A stretch of DNA of 64,000 bases, taken from assembly GCA_003116995.1 (NCBI GenBank), contig BDSL01000069.1:310001-374000 (forward strand). Reading direction: 5' to 3'. The translations under genes and the position numbers were made by a program. This document shows, piece by piece, positions 34,232 to 44,900 of this stretch. This stretch comes from Yamagishiella unicocca. Its lineage: Eukaryota > Chlorophyta > Chlorophyceae > Chlamydomonadales > Volvocaceae. How positions within the stretch are numbered: position 1 is the first letter of the stretch; every line of letters starts with the position of its first letter. A model generated the notes under the pieces. That model did not search any database, was not told the origin of the DNA, and saw only the letters and a program-made list of their open reading frames with translations.

Positions 34232-34400
34232 GACCCCCCCCCCCGCTCACAATCCGTTCAGGAAGTCTAATCCACGACAACGTAATCCTAATCCGCGAAG
34301 AACCGCATCCTAATCCGTGCCCACTGCAACCTAATCCGTGGCCACGCACTGCAACCCAATCCGAGGCCAACCGCATCCTAATCCATGACGCCTCTAATCC
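34232..34400 (+). repeat. Irregular CCTAATCCG repeat
   Basis: TAATCC recurs about nine times (CCTAATCCG, GCAACCTAATCCGTGGCC, CGCATCCTAATCC) at uneven 15-30 bp spacing in both perfect and degenerate forms. No coding potential. Function unknown; it could be a decayed minisatellite. Confidence 0.7.
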
Positions 34401-35132
34401 GCCTAGGTTGCCATCCCTCCTTGCGGAGTGTGTATCCAAGGGTATCCACTATACGGATTGAAGCCAGTGTAAGGCCCTAATGTATACGCCGGAAAGAAGA
34501 ATGCACCATTATAACAATGGAGGGTGGAGAGCGTGCTAGGCGTTATCCAATCCGAGTATATACAGTTTTATGAACATTTTAAGTGGGTGTGGTCGCAGCG
34601 CTGCACAAACCAACCAACATAAGGAGTGGCCGCAATTCGCGCGAAGCTAATAGCAAGGGTCATTCCATTTTGCAACTATCGAGTACCCATGTAAACCTGT
34701 CGCTGTGCCGCTAAAAACGGTTGGTTGGTGCTGGCGTGTGAGGCACATACGGGCACTCACTGTGACAGATAGACCCCTCTAGCACGATCTTCATGGATTA
34801 GGACCGCGTAAATTGGTTCTAGGATTTTACACCCGATGCAGTGTGATGCAGGCCCCTGACATTGGAGGAAACGCGACCCAAGGTTTGGAGTTGTTGTGGA
34901 CGTCTCGCATCCGCGCAGATCCGCGCAGAGGCGACAGATCAGCGACCATCAAGAGCGCCCTGATGCGCGTTCAACCAATCTGTAGGCGCTTCAGCACGCG
35001 GGATGAAAAACAAAAAAAAACAATGACCATCTGCAATGTTGCCGTTGCCGCGCAGTTTCCGCCGTACGGCAATCCGGCAAAACTCACGACCTGTTCGGCA
35101 CCCGTCGGGCCTGCTGCTACATTTATGATTAC
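34401..35132. other. Upstream region of the pherophorin gene
   Basis: No gene recognised. AT-richer than average, with A-rich stretches near 35010-35030. Presumably holds the pherophorin promoter. Confidence 0.4.
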
Positions 35133-35138
35133 TATAAA
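35133..35138 (+). promoter_or_regulatory. TATA box of the pherophorin gene
   Basis: TATAAA lies 60 nt upstream of the start codon. A second TATAAG-like site at 35162 is too close to the start for a normal leader. Confidence 0.5.
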
Positions 35139-35197
35139 TGCGGTGCAGTCTTCTGTTCAAACTTATAAGCTGCTTGAGCCGTCCATAAAAAAAAGCC

Positions 35198-37198
35198 ATG
35201 AGGACTAGAAGCGCAGCAATGGCCGCGGATGGCACCGCCGTGATCCTTCGCGCCAAAAACGACAACCGCCAACTAAACTTGCGCACCTCCCCAGCACGCT
35301 GCGGAGCGCTGCTGCCGCTGTGCTTCTTCGGGCCGCTGCTGCTGCTTGTGCTGGCCCCAGCAGCAGCATCGGCCTCCGTCGGCCACCGCCGCAGCCTGCT
35401 CGCTGGGCCCAGCGATTGCCTTGGCTGCAACACCCTTACCGGCGGCAGCACCAGCAACACCGTCTACAGGAACAGCACCCGCGGCTGCATGTCCATCAGC
35501 TGCTCCAGCGTGACCGGCGGGAGAAGGGTTGTGACCGTTGACCTGTCCGCCTGCAAGAGCGGCGCAGCCTTCAGCTGGGCATGCTGCAGGTCGACGTCAT
35601 GCTACCTCCTCGGCTGCGGCTCAGGCAGTCAAAGCCCACTTGGCAAATGTGAGGAAACGACGGCGTTCTCTTACTCCGTGCCCGCCAACATGACGTCGCT
35701 GCCGCTCCAGGTAAGGCTCGAGAGGTTCCGGGGCAGCGCTTCACTTCATTCAGACCGGGTAACCCTTTTCAGATTTCTTCACGAATATAAGGCAATGAAT
35801 ATTGATAGCATATCCATAACTGGCAGCCATGATGTGGTGGTTGACGAGGCCTTAATCGTAGTACATCATGTCATCTTACATGCCTCCTGGTCGGTTGCTG
35901 GTTCGCAGATCCACGACGGCAAGATTGCGGGCAACCTCAACACGTCATCATGCGCAGCCGGTAATGGCTTCGGTGCCAACCAGTGCTGCGGTGGCTCGGG
36001 CGGTGCGTGTGCACCTAGAAACGGTGGCACCGGTGTTTGCGAGATTTCAATCGACCTCGCCTCGTTGTCGGGCTGCGGGCCTCCAAGCCCACCTCCGCCA
36101 AGCCCTCCTCCAAGCCCCTTCCCGCCAAGCCCTCCTAGCCCTCCCCCGCCAAGCCCTCCTAGCCCTCCCCCGCCAAGCCCTCCTAGCCCTCCCCCGCCAA
36201 GCCCTCCTAGCCCTCCCCCGCCAAGCCCGCGCCCCCCGCCTCCTCCTCCGCCGCCTCCCCCGCCTCCTCCTCCTCCTCCTCCTCCGCCGCCGCCGCCGCC
36301 CCCCCCTCCTCCTCCGCCTCCGCCTCCTCCTCCGCCCCCTCCTCCTCCTCCGCCTCCGCCGCTTTCCCCACCGCCGTCTCCGCCACCGCCACCGTCCAGC
36401 CCTACCCCGCTAAGCGTTCCCGAGGATCCCGTCGCATTCCTCTCCAGGCCCCCTGGCCCCGCTAGGCCTCCGAGCCCACCGCCCCGCAACACCTTCCCGT
36501 TCTGCTCTTGCAGCCGCCGCAAGATCACCCTCTCCCCCTACCGCATGTCTCCTCCCGTCGGCCCTAGTATCAACACGACGACTGGCAACTACACGCACTG
36601 CTTTAGGGTCCAGATCGCCGCCAACGTGTCAAGCACCAGCCCATGCGCGACTATGGACATCTCCAAGATCCAGTTTCTCATCAGTAAGTGACCGTATGCG
36701 CGTGAGGTATACGACATAAAGTGTCCTCCTGTCGTAGGGTTGCGGTGCACGGTGGTAGCAGCGTGCCCGATGTACGCTTTCCTTTCTTATCAGAAGTATA
36801 GTGACCACGTGGCTCAGATTGCATACACAGAAATCAAGTGAAGGTATACCCACATCGGCGCCCCCTCACCTCCTTTCCTCCCACCGCGCACAGAGCCCGA
36901 GTGTGCGCTTGAGAAACCAAAGGCGACACTGCTCGTCACCGTCAACGGCGCCCGCGCATCGCACGCCTGGACCACGGAGTACTGGAACGGTATTGATTAC
37001 GGCATCCTGACCGTTCGCGACCTGGTCTTTCCCATCTCGAAGATTGCCTCGAACGGCCTCAACGTGTGTATGGCAATGAACCCCAACAAAAGCTGCGGGA
37101 CCCCACACGGCCTCTGCTTTAACGACGACGGATGCGCGTACTCGCTGTTCAACGACGCCCATGACTGCTGCCCGACGGAATCAGTATTGTTTCCTTAA
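35198..37198 (+). CDS. Pherophorin (extracellular-matrix glycoprotein)
   Basis: Three exons, 35198-35710, 35909-36683 and 36894-37198 (TAA), give 530 residues. A hydrophobic signal segment (CFFGPLLLLVLAPAAASAS, about residues 43-61) follows a long charged N-terminus; a second ATG at 35219 would shorten it by seven residues. The N-terminal pherophorin domain is Cys-rich, with FSYSVPANMTSLPLQ joined to IHDGKIAGNL across intron 1, then GFGANQCCGG and GTGVCEISIDL. The hinge (about 228-362) is (SPPPP)n grading into long polyproline, the hydroxyproline-glycosylated rod. The C-terminal domain starts NTFPFCSCSRRKITLSPYR and ends CAYSLFNDAHDCCP. Such proteins are secreted and build the volvocine cell wall or matrix. 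The hinge is expanded by a ~24-bp repeat (CCAAGCCCTCCTAGCCCTCC). Intron 1 (198 bp) is a multiple of three with no stop. Confidence 0.95.
36085..36370 (+). repeat. Proline-rich hinge repeats (coding)
   Basis: In-frame repeats of CCAAGCCCTCCTAGCCCTCC(CCCG) encode SPPSPPPP units, then CCT/CCG codons encode an unbroken polyproline run. Length changes by replication slippage are expected. Confidence 0.95.
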
Positions 37199-37794
37199 GA
37201 CGAAGGCAGTTGTTTGGCGGGCAGTTGATCGCTTTTTATTATTAATATCGTTTGGCGTGTGCTTGCAATAGAGAGAGCAGCGTGCGGATAGCTGTCTTTG
37301 TGCTCTAGCGGTAGATCCGCTCATCCCAATGGGCTAGCTGGGCGAATTGCTCAGCCGTTAGTTTGCAGTTATTGAAGACAAAGAGGATTAGGTGACGCCA
37401 ACGAATCCTTGGCTCCACAAATAGAGGTTAAGATTGCTTTTACTAATCATATCATATATGCATACATATCATATCCAGGTATATAGCACATACGTCTGTA
37501 TAGACATCCATCAATTGACGGACCGCTAACGGACACTGCTGGTACGCGGCTAGGCTTTCGGAGAACGAACGGCATGCATGAGTGGCAGGGGGTGATTGTG
37601 GCCGGCGCTAGCTTCAATGAATAAGGGGTCTGGTTTCTGGGGTAAAATAGGGCATATGGGTTTCCCTCCGCCCTCGGTCTCTGATCGCGCTTCTTTCCGT
37701 CGGTTTCAGAGCTGCTCCAGAAGCTCTAAGCTTACATGTAAGCAGTGAATCCCCACCTTCGCATTCGTTCATTCGTCTTGCCAATGCCATGCCC
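37199..37794. other. 3' flank of pherophorin
   Basis: No gene seen. An AT-rich stretch with CATATCATATATGCATAC lies at 37445-37480. The palindrome TTACATGTAA at 37732-37741 is described separately. Confidence 0.4.
37732..37741. terminator. Palindromic TTACATGTAA, possible two-way poly(A) signal
   Basis: This palindrome carries TGTAA on both strands between the convergent pherophorin (ends 37198) and BBS1 (ends 38930) genes. It is the first plus-strand TGTAA seen after the pherophorin stop. Distances are long (534 and 1,189 nt), so the assignment is tentative. Confidence 0.3.
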
Positions 37795-38092
37795 TGCAAT
37801 GTCATGCCGTAGCACCGGCATAGCCGTTTCGCGGGCACTAAATGTGGTTTCGGTGCCGCGCTGGAGACGCGATCTGGAGCGCGGCGGTTGATGTAAAGTA
37901 TCTCAAGAATGCGTCCGTAGGCAAGATGCATTGACACTTTTTAATAAACGTTGTCAATCTCTCAGCTGATAGGTTACGGCTGCCAAAGGTAGCTGGCTCA
38001 CAATCAGAGCCGGAAAGGATAGGGTGCGCACATCGGGCCCACTGTACCTACGCCAACGAGCACGGCGGGATGCTACCTTTGGTATGCTCACG
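37795..38092 (+). repeat. Degenerate dispersed repeat, copy 1
   Basis: Shares words in the same order with 59113-59402: AGCACCGGCAT, GGTTTCGGTGCCGC, AGCTGGCTCAC, GTGCGCACATCGGGCCCAC, GCACGGCGGGATGC. Spacing is similar and intervening sequence is diverged. Nature unknown; likely an old mobile-element remnant. Confidence 0.75.
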
Positions 38093-38929
38093 ATGTTGGG
38101 CGCCCGGGCGTTCAGGCGGCCCCCGGGGTACGCGAGCGACCCACGGGTCGTGACACAGATAATGGGGAAATCGCGTGCAGAAGGGCGCTAACCGTGCTGG
38201 GTAAGAAGCTAGATACGCGCGAACCCACGCGCCCTGCTGCTTGAGGTGGTGCGCAGGTGGCTGCTGAGGTGGTGTGTGATCCTCGGCGCCTCCGCAGCCT
38301 ACCGTACCGGCTGCGCTCTATCTCTGGGGGCAGCGCTCAATACGAACCAGAGACGACTTCCCACAGATTTCAGACCGAAAAAATGTGACCGCCGAACACT
38401 GTGCGCGGGGTGAGGCCCTGTCGGCAAAAGGCATGAAAGCACCGTACATGCCCATTTGGTTGCGTCCTTGGACGTCCATCAGACTCCTTCCCACGCCTCC
38501 TGCTCAGCCCTCCCATACGCAACCCTCCACAGTCACGCACCACAGGTACCGCCTGCTCTAGGTGTCTGCATTCCGCCACCTCCTGGACAGCCCCTAGATC
38601 CGCACTCAAACGGAGCTGACGGTGTGGGGCCTCCGCCCACGGGGCAACCGCGACCGCTGATCGACGTGCTGCCGCTGCTTGCAGACGCCCCACCGCGGGA
38701 CCGACTATTGCCGGCTGCTCGCCGCCACTTCCTTCCTGCAAGCCCCATCCACTACCGGTATCCATCCACCCACGCCCATCCACCCGTCCATCCGTTCACG
38801 AGTGTCCAAAGCCTCTTCCCTCTTTTAGGTTGCTTTCTCCGCCGTGCCATGTGCCGACTCGCGGGTCTCCTCCAAACCCTGAGACCCTAAAACCCTCCCC
38901 CTGGATTCGCGGATTCTCCCTAAACCCCT
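38093..38929. other. Intergenic region downstream of BBS1
   Basis: A plus-strand open frame at 38456-38890 has no recognisable motifs and is interrupted in likely exon contexts, so it is not called. 38876-38892 contains CCCTAAAACCCT, and 38900-38927 a module-B relative (GGATTCGCGGATTCTC). Confidence 0.4.
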
Positions 38930-41900
38930 TCATATCTCTTCTGGCTCGCTCATGGGCATCTTGATGGTGGCCTGCAGCAGCGGCGCGGAGCTGGTTGAGC
39001 CGCCTGGGGCCAGCAGCAACACCGTCACGTTGTCGGTGCCTTGCAGCGGGTCCAGGGTGGTCACCGACACCTGGGGGGGGGGGTTACAAGTAAAGAACCG
39101 GTAACTCGACTGGGGTAATGTAGTTGGGGGGGGGCGAGCAAACGCGTGTTTGTCACACAGCATGAGACTTAGCAGATTCCGGTAGTCTGGTGGGGTAGGA
39201 GAGGAAACCCGGGATTGGGGTTGGGGGTATAAGATAAAGTCCGCGAATCCACGGCAGACAAAACAAGGGGATGGGGGGTGGGGGATGGCAACCAAGTCAG
39301 CTCCCACTGCCGATGGAATGAGGCGACACGGCTAGCAGCACATGGTCAGGCGAGGGCAACGGTTGCAGCGGTTCGGGTGAGGGCTGGTGCGAGGTGCGTG
39401 TTTGTTGCGAGTCCAGGGAGGGCCGGACCGCGATCGGGACCGGGCAGAAGGCAAGGCGCCGAGGACGATGGCGACGGCGGCAGGATGCCAGCATCAAGAA
39501 GGGGACCGGGGGCGGCCCTAGCTGCCTGCTACCCGCGGACGCTTCGCCTCCCTCTCATGTTCTCTCCTTTCCCACCTGCGTCAGACCACGCGTTTTCCTC
39601 CCTATCTTCCCCCCTACACACACGCACACCCTTACCTCGAAGGTGTACTGCAGCCCCGGCACCAGCAGCGGGATGATAAACTGCGTCTTGCCCAGCACGT
39701 ACAGCGCGGGGTCGGCCCTCAGCGCCACCGGCAGGTCCAGCATCTGGCGGCTGCCCTCGTTGCGCAGCAGCAGCGACAGCCGGAAGCGGGGGCCCAGGCC
39801 CGCAACGCTGAGCGACAGCGACAGGTTGGTGCTGGTGGTGAAGGCGGCGGCACCCTGGCGCGCGGTTCCGGACCGAGGGGCGGGTGACAGTTGAACGAGG
39901 TGGTTGGTAGTTGGCCGGCAGGTAGTTGGCCGGGTATGGTGAGTGTTTTTGGGGGGGAGGGATGAGGGGGGTGGAGAGGCGCGCAGCAGCAAGGATGGGG
40001 AGGGGAGGGCTGGAGGGAGGGGCAGGGTTATATCCAGGGCTGGGATGCAGCCAAGGGGTTTACGAGTGTGGGGTGTGGGGGTTACATTAAACAACCGGTG
40101 GGGTGGGGGGTGGGGGAAGGGGCAGCTGGTGGTGGTGGTATTGTCGCCGGTGGTCCCCTCCTCCCCTCACCTGTCCGTCCGTGAGCACCTTGACGTAGGC
40201 ACGCGAGGTGGTCAGCCGCAGCTTGGCCAGGTCCCGCTGGAAGGTGCGGTGCATGTCGGCGGCCTGGAAGGGGGGGGGAGCAGAGGGCGGGAGGGGGGCA
40301 AGGGGGGGGGGCGAGGAAACCCGTGAACAAAGGAAGAGAAGCAAGGCTAGTTGTGGAGAAAAGGTTCGCCCCGTTTTAGTTTGCTCGGGAAGGGGGTTTT
40401 CTAAGAGAATCCGCGAATCCACGGCCGACACACCGAGGGCGGCGAAGGTAAGGGGTGGGGGCAGGAGTAGCGCAAGGGCCCCGCAGGGTGTGTGCTGGCA
40501 TCGCCTCCAGGAGCAGCGGGGAGAGCCCGGTGCTGCGCCTGCCCTCGTGGACCCGTGGGATGTGCCGCCGCTGGCGGCAGTACGACACCACCCCGTCTTT
40601 GTGACATACCAGCCCCCTTCTCACGACCCCACCTGCTCCCGCTCCCTCTGAGTCTGCTCCACGTACAGCCGCGTCTTCTTGGGCACCGCCAGCGGAATCT
40701 CCTGCGGGACGGGAGGGGGGGACGAGGCGGCGTCGGCGGCGTCGGCGGGAGGCTGCGCGGGTGAGCCGTACATCAGTACGGCACCACCGCGTGACACGGT
40801 ACAGGCCCAACTGCAGGCGGATAGTACGGCAGTGCGGCATAAGCTGCGGATGGGAGCTGCCCTGGAACCTCAGCCGCGGGGGGGGGGGCGAGGGAGTGCG
40901 GCGGAGTGCGAGAACAACACACGAGGACACCATCGTACAGGGCAGCTCCGAAACCTGGTGTCAACGCGGCAAGGCGCCTCCCGGGGCAAAATTCGAGCTT
41001 CCACACGCACAAACACACACACCCTGCTCCCCCCCCCGGGATGGTTCCAGCTCTCCGCCCTCCCCCCCCAGCCGCGCCCCCCCCCACCTGCTCGGGCGGT
41101 GGCCCCCCGCCTACAGAGCCCGCCTCCAAGTTGGCGGTGCGCGGCAGCATCTGGCGGAGGAGGCCAGGGCCAGTCCAGGGGTCGGGCCGAGGAGGTTCAG
41201 GGTTTTGGGATTTCAGGGTTTAGGGATCGATACGTGCGCATCACCATGGCGCCAGCACTTTGCACCGGGCTTAGGGCCGACGGAGGGCGGGGGGGTTCGC
41301 GTCGCCTGCAGCTGTCGCTGCAGCGACCGGGTCCTACGGTCGCATATCGGGTTCTAGGGTTTTAACACACACCTAGGCCGTAAGGAGAGCTATGCAGTCT
41401 ACCTCTGAGGCAGCCACGGACCGTAACGATCTGGGTCGGGACCCCTGGCATGTCCACTAAGCAAAACCCAGCTTCACCCCTAGTTGAAGTATTACCCACA
41501 CCCTGCGGGTTCCGTTTCCATTTCCTCGTCGGCCATGGCTTCGTTTCCCCCAAGCCCTCGCACCACCGCCTCCCCCCGCGCCTTCTCCAGGCTACTTCAT
41601 CCTTAGTACCGACCAACGGGTCGTTTCCAGCCAAAACCCCCCTTCCTCTCCCCCGGGCCCACTGCACCAGCTGCACTTCCCATGCCGAGTAACCGGTCCT
41701 TTTCTGTAACCCCCCGCCCCTCCCCCTTCCTCCGTACACGGGTTTCCCTTACAACCCCCCCGCCCCGCCTCCACCTTCACCGCCCTCAGTTTGTCGGCCG
41801 TGGATTCGCGGATTCTCTTATCAACCCCCCCCCTCCCCCCCACCGGGCATCCACGGGTCTTCCTCGAACCCCCCACCTTGATGTCCAACATGCCGCTCTT

Positions 41901-44900
41901 GGTGATGCTGAGCAGCGTGTTGTCCTCGCGCCCGTAACGACCGAACCACAACGCGGTGACGGGGTTGGGAACCAGGTGCAGGCTCACCAGCAGCTTCTCG
42001 TTGTAGACGCGCACCTCGCCTGAGTGCCGTACAGAGGGTCGTACACGTGACACGTGGGTTGCGGTGCAGAAGGATGTGTGTGTGTGTGTGGGGGGGTGCG
42101 GGGTTTCGCAGTGGTAAGGCCGGGTGGGTTTCGCAGTGGGGAGTGGCGGCGGCAACGGGCAACTTGGTGCGGTTGAAGGCGAAGATCAGAGGTTGGGTTG
42201 GAAACGGGCAGTGGACTGAGTCCAGGGGGGTGGCAATAGGGGGGGGGGCGAACACCTAGCATGGGGCATTGGGCAGCAGCGCCTCGACTCGCGGCTCTGC
42301 AAGATGCCGACGTCACTCCGGATCCAGGCCACCGCCGCCTTGAGTCATCTTTCGTACAATACCCGCGTCCCTCTCCCTGACACCCCCTCCCTCACACCAC
42401 CCCCTCGGGTTTCCTCGCAACCCCGCCCCCCCTTCCCGCTCGTTCGTCCACCGCCCAACCCCTCCGCCCCCCCCCCGCCCCCCGCCCCACCGTTCGACAG
42501 CGCCACCACCAGCGCCTTAGTCATCCGCTGCCCCGTCACCTCCATCCGCTGCATGGCCAGGATGTGGCAGGGCAGGTAGATGGACCAGGACTTGTGGCCG
42601 GTGGGCTGGTAGGCGTGGATCACGTCGTTCATGCAGCCCACAGCAACGTGTTTCTGCAGCCGGACCTGCGAGGGGGTGGGCGGGGGGCCGGGGGAGGGGG
42701 TTCGGAGGGGTGCGGCGGCAACGGGGGGCGGGGGCCAGCTGGGGGCGGGAGCGGGTGTTTGCTGTGTGTTTGCTGACGGGGACGCCCAGAAAGGCATAGA
42801 TGGGCGCTCGCCGGCCGCCTCGCCCCGTCGTCGCCTCCATTGGCTAGTCAGCCATCGCATCTCGCCCCGTCGCCCCGCTCCCCTATCCCCCGTTTCCTAT
42901 CGGTTGGATTCTCCAACGTCGACACACGGGTTTTCCTCTCCCCCCCCCGAAGACTCGCGGATTCTCTTATCAACCCCCCCGAAGACTATGCGCCAGCTAT
43001 CCTATCCATGTCATGTAACCGATTTTTATGGCCCCCCCGGTCATATTTCGACCTTCAGCTTTAGTATCCCCAACCCAGTTCTCCAGCATGCATCTCAAAA
43101 CTTCTGTTTCAAACGGTTTTTCGGACAACCCCAGGTTTCCCTCGAACCCCCCCCCCCCGCGGCCCTCCCCCCCCCGCGGCCCCCCCCACACACACCCACG
43201 GTTTTTCGGACATCCACGGGTTTCCCTCGAACCCACACACCCACCAGCCCCACTGGCTGCGCCTCCAGCTGAATGATGGTCTGAGTGAGCTCGCCGTTTC
43301 GGATGTGGTACAGCTTGCCGTCCCGCCCGGCCACGGTGATGCGGTAACCCACATCCAGCTCACCCTGCCGGACAACGAGGGGGGGGGTGAAGGGACGGGG
43401 AGGGGTAGGAGGGATGGCTACCACATCCAAGGAAGGCAGCAGGCGCGCAATTCACCCAACACCGACACGGGGAGCGGTACCACGAGCATTCAGGTTACTC
43501 CTAGCTGGCAATACCATCTTGGTAATTGCAGCCTTACCGCTCCCTCCGCCCTGCCGGAGCCTCCACCCTCGACCCCAACAACGCAATCAGCCTCGCCGCC
43601 CGGGTCATCCCCACCCCGCGCCCGTCCCCCCCGCCCCCCCAAACGCACCTGCACCGCTATCATAGCCGGTGTGATGCCCACCCATATGTTTTTGACGATG
43701 GAGGTGCCCGCCGCGTTGAGGATGAGCACGCGGCCGCTCTCAGTGCCCACCACCAGACAGCTCACGGCGTCCGGCTGCGGCGGAGGGGGCGGAGGGGGGT
43801 GGCGAAGGGGGTTGGCGGAGGGGGGTGGCGGAGGGGGGTTACAAGAAAGAACAGCTTACTCGACGGGAGTAGGGCTGCGACCCCCCCTCCTCTCCTAACC
43901 CCCCTCCCCGGGCTGCGACCCCACCTCGTCGATGGCCTGCTTCACGATGTCCATGCACGTGATGACGGTGGTGGCCACCAGCGGCTGCCCCTGCCAGTGC
44001 TCCACGAAGGACATCTTGGAGTCGGGGTCGCCGATGTTCATCAGCTGGAGGGACCGGGTCTGGAGCACCACACCGGCGTCCTAGGGGGGGAGGGGGAGGG
44101 GAAGCGGAGGGTTAGCGAGAAGACCCGGGGGCATGGCATAGGAAACAGAGGGGGGAAGGGTTGCGAGGAAAGCCCGTGCACCCGTGTGTGAGGGGGGGAG
44201 GGGGAGGGGGCACGGGTTTCCGCACGGGGGATGGAGAGGGGAGGAGCGCGAGGGAGCGGGTGGGCAGGACAGCTGATGGGGGTTGGTAGCGGCCTTTCAT
44301 GCTGGGCAATGAGGTGACGTGGTCGAAGGAGGAGCAGCGCAGCACGGGGCTTTGGGGGATGGGGGGTTTCATTAGAGTATCCGCGATGGGGGGTGGAGGT
44401 GGGGGGCCTGGGTGCGGCGAGTTGGTCGCCGGCGAGTTGCCCAGCGCCCCTGCCGCAACGGCGCAGAGCAGTTTGGTGTGCAGTGGGAGAGCCGGCCAGC
44501 CCAACATGGGGCCGCCGACGGAACACGCTAGCCTCCCACAGCGTCCGGCAACCAGCGCCGCACGGTACGTTGGAGCGCAAAACCTCCCCTCCCCCTCCCC
44601 TCCACCATTGGTCCTCCACACTTCCCCCTCCCCTCCACCATTCCCCCTCCCTTCTTCCTACTCAGTTTGGTTCACATCTTAAGTGCCTCCGCGCCACTTC
44701 CCACCCTCGCCTCACCACCGCACACCCTCCCCCTCCCCCAGACTCCGCCATTTCCGGGATATACAATTGGCTTTGTGTTACCGGGTGTTTTACTCTCGCT
44801 TACACACCCCGCAGCGCCGCCTCTTCCTCCCCCTAGCCCCCCACTTCCCATGCACCAGCTACACTTCCCGTGTCGAGTAACCGGTCCTTTCCTGTAACCC

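Noticed and set aside
35161..35166. Second TATA-like site before pherophorin
   Set aside because: It is only ~35 nt from the start codon, leaving almost no leader; the TATAAA at 35133 is better placed.
35866..36528. Minus-strand open frame encoding long poly-Gly
   Set aside because: It is the exact antisense of the pherophorin polyproline hinge and has no other coding character.
38456..38890. 144-codon plus-strand open frame downstream of BBS1
   Set aside because: No recognisable motif, no splice-supported continuation, and it ends in module-B and telomere-like repeat sequence.
38876..38892. Interstitial telomere repeat
   Set aside because: Only one to two degenerate CCCTAAAA units here and at 20490 and 41360; too few to claim telomeric origin.
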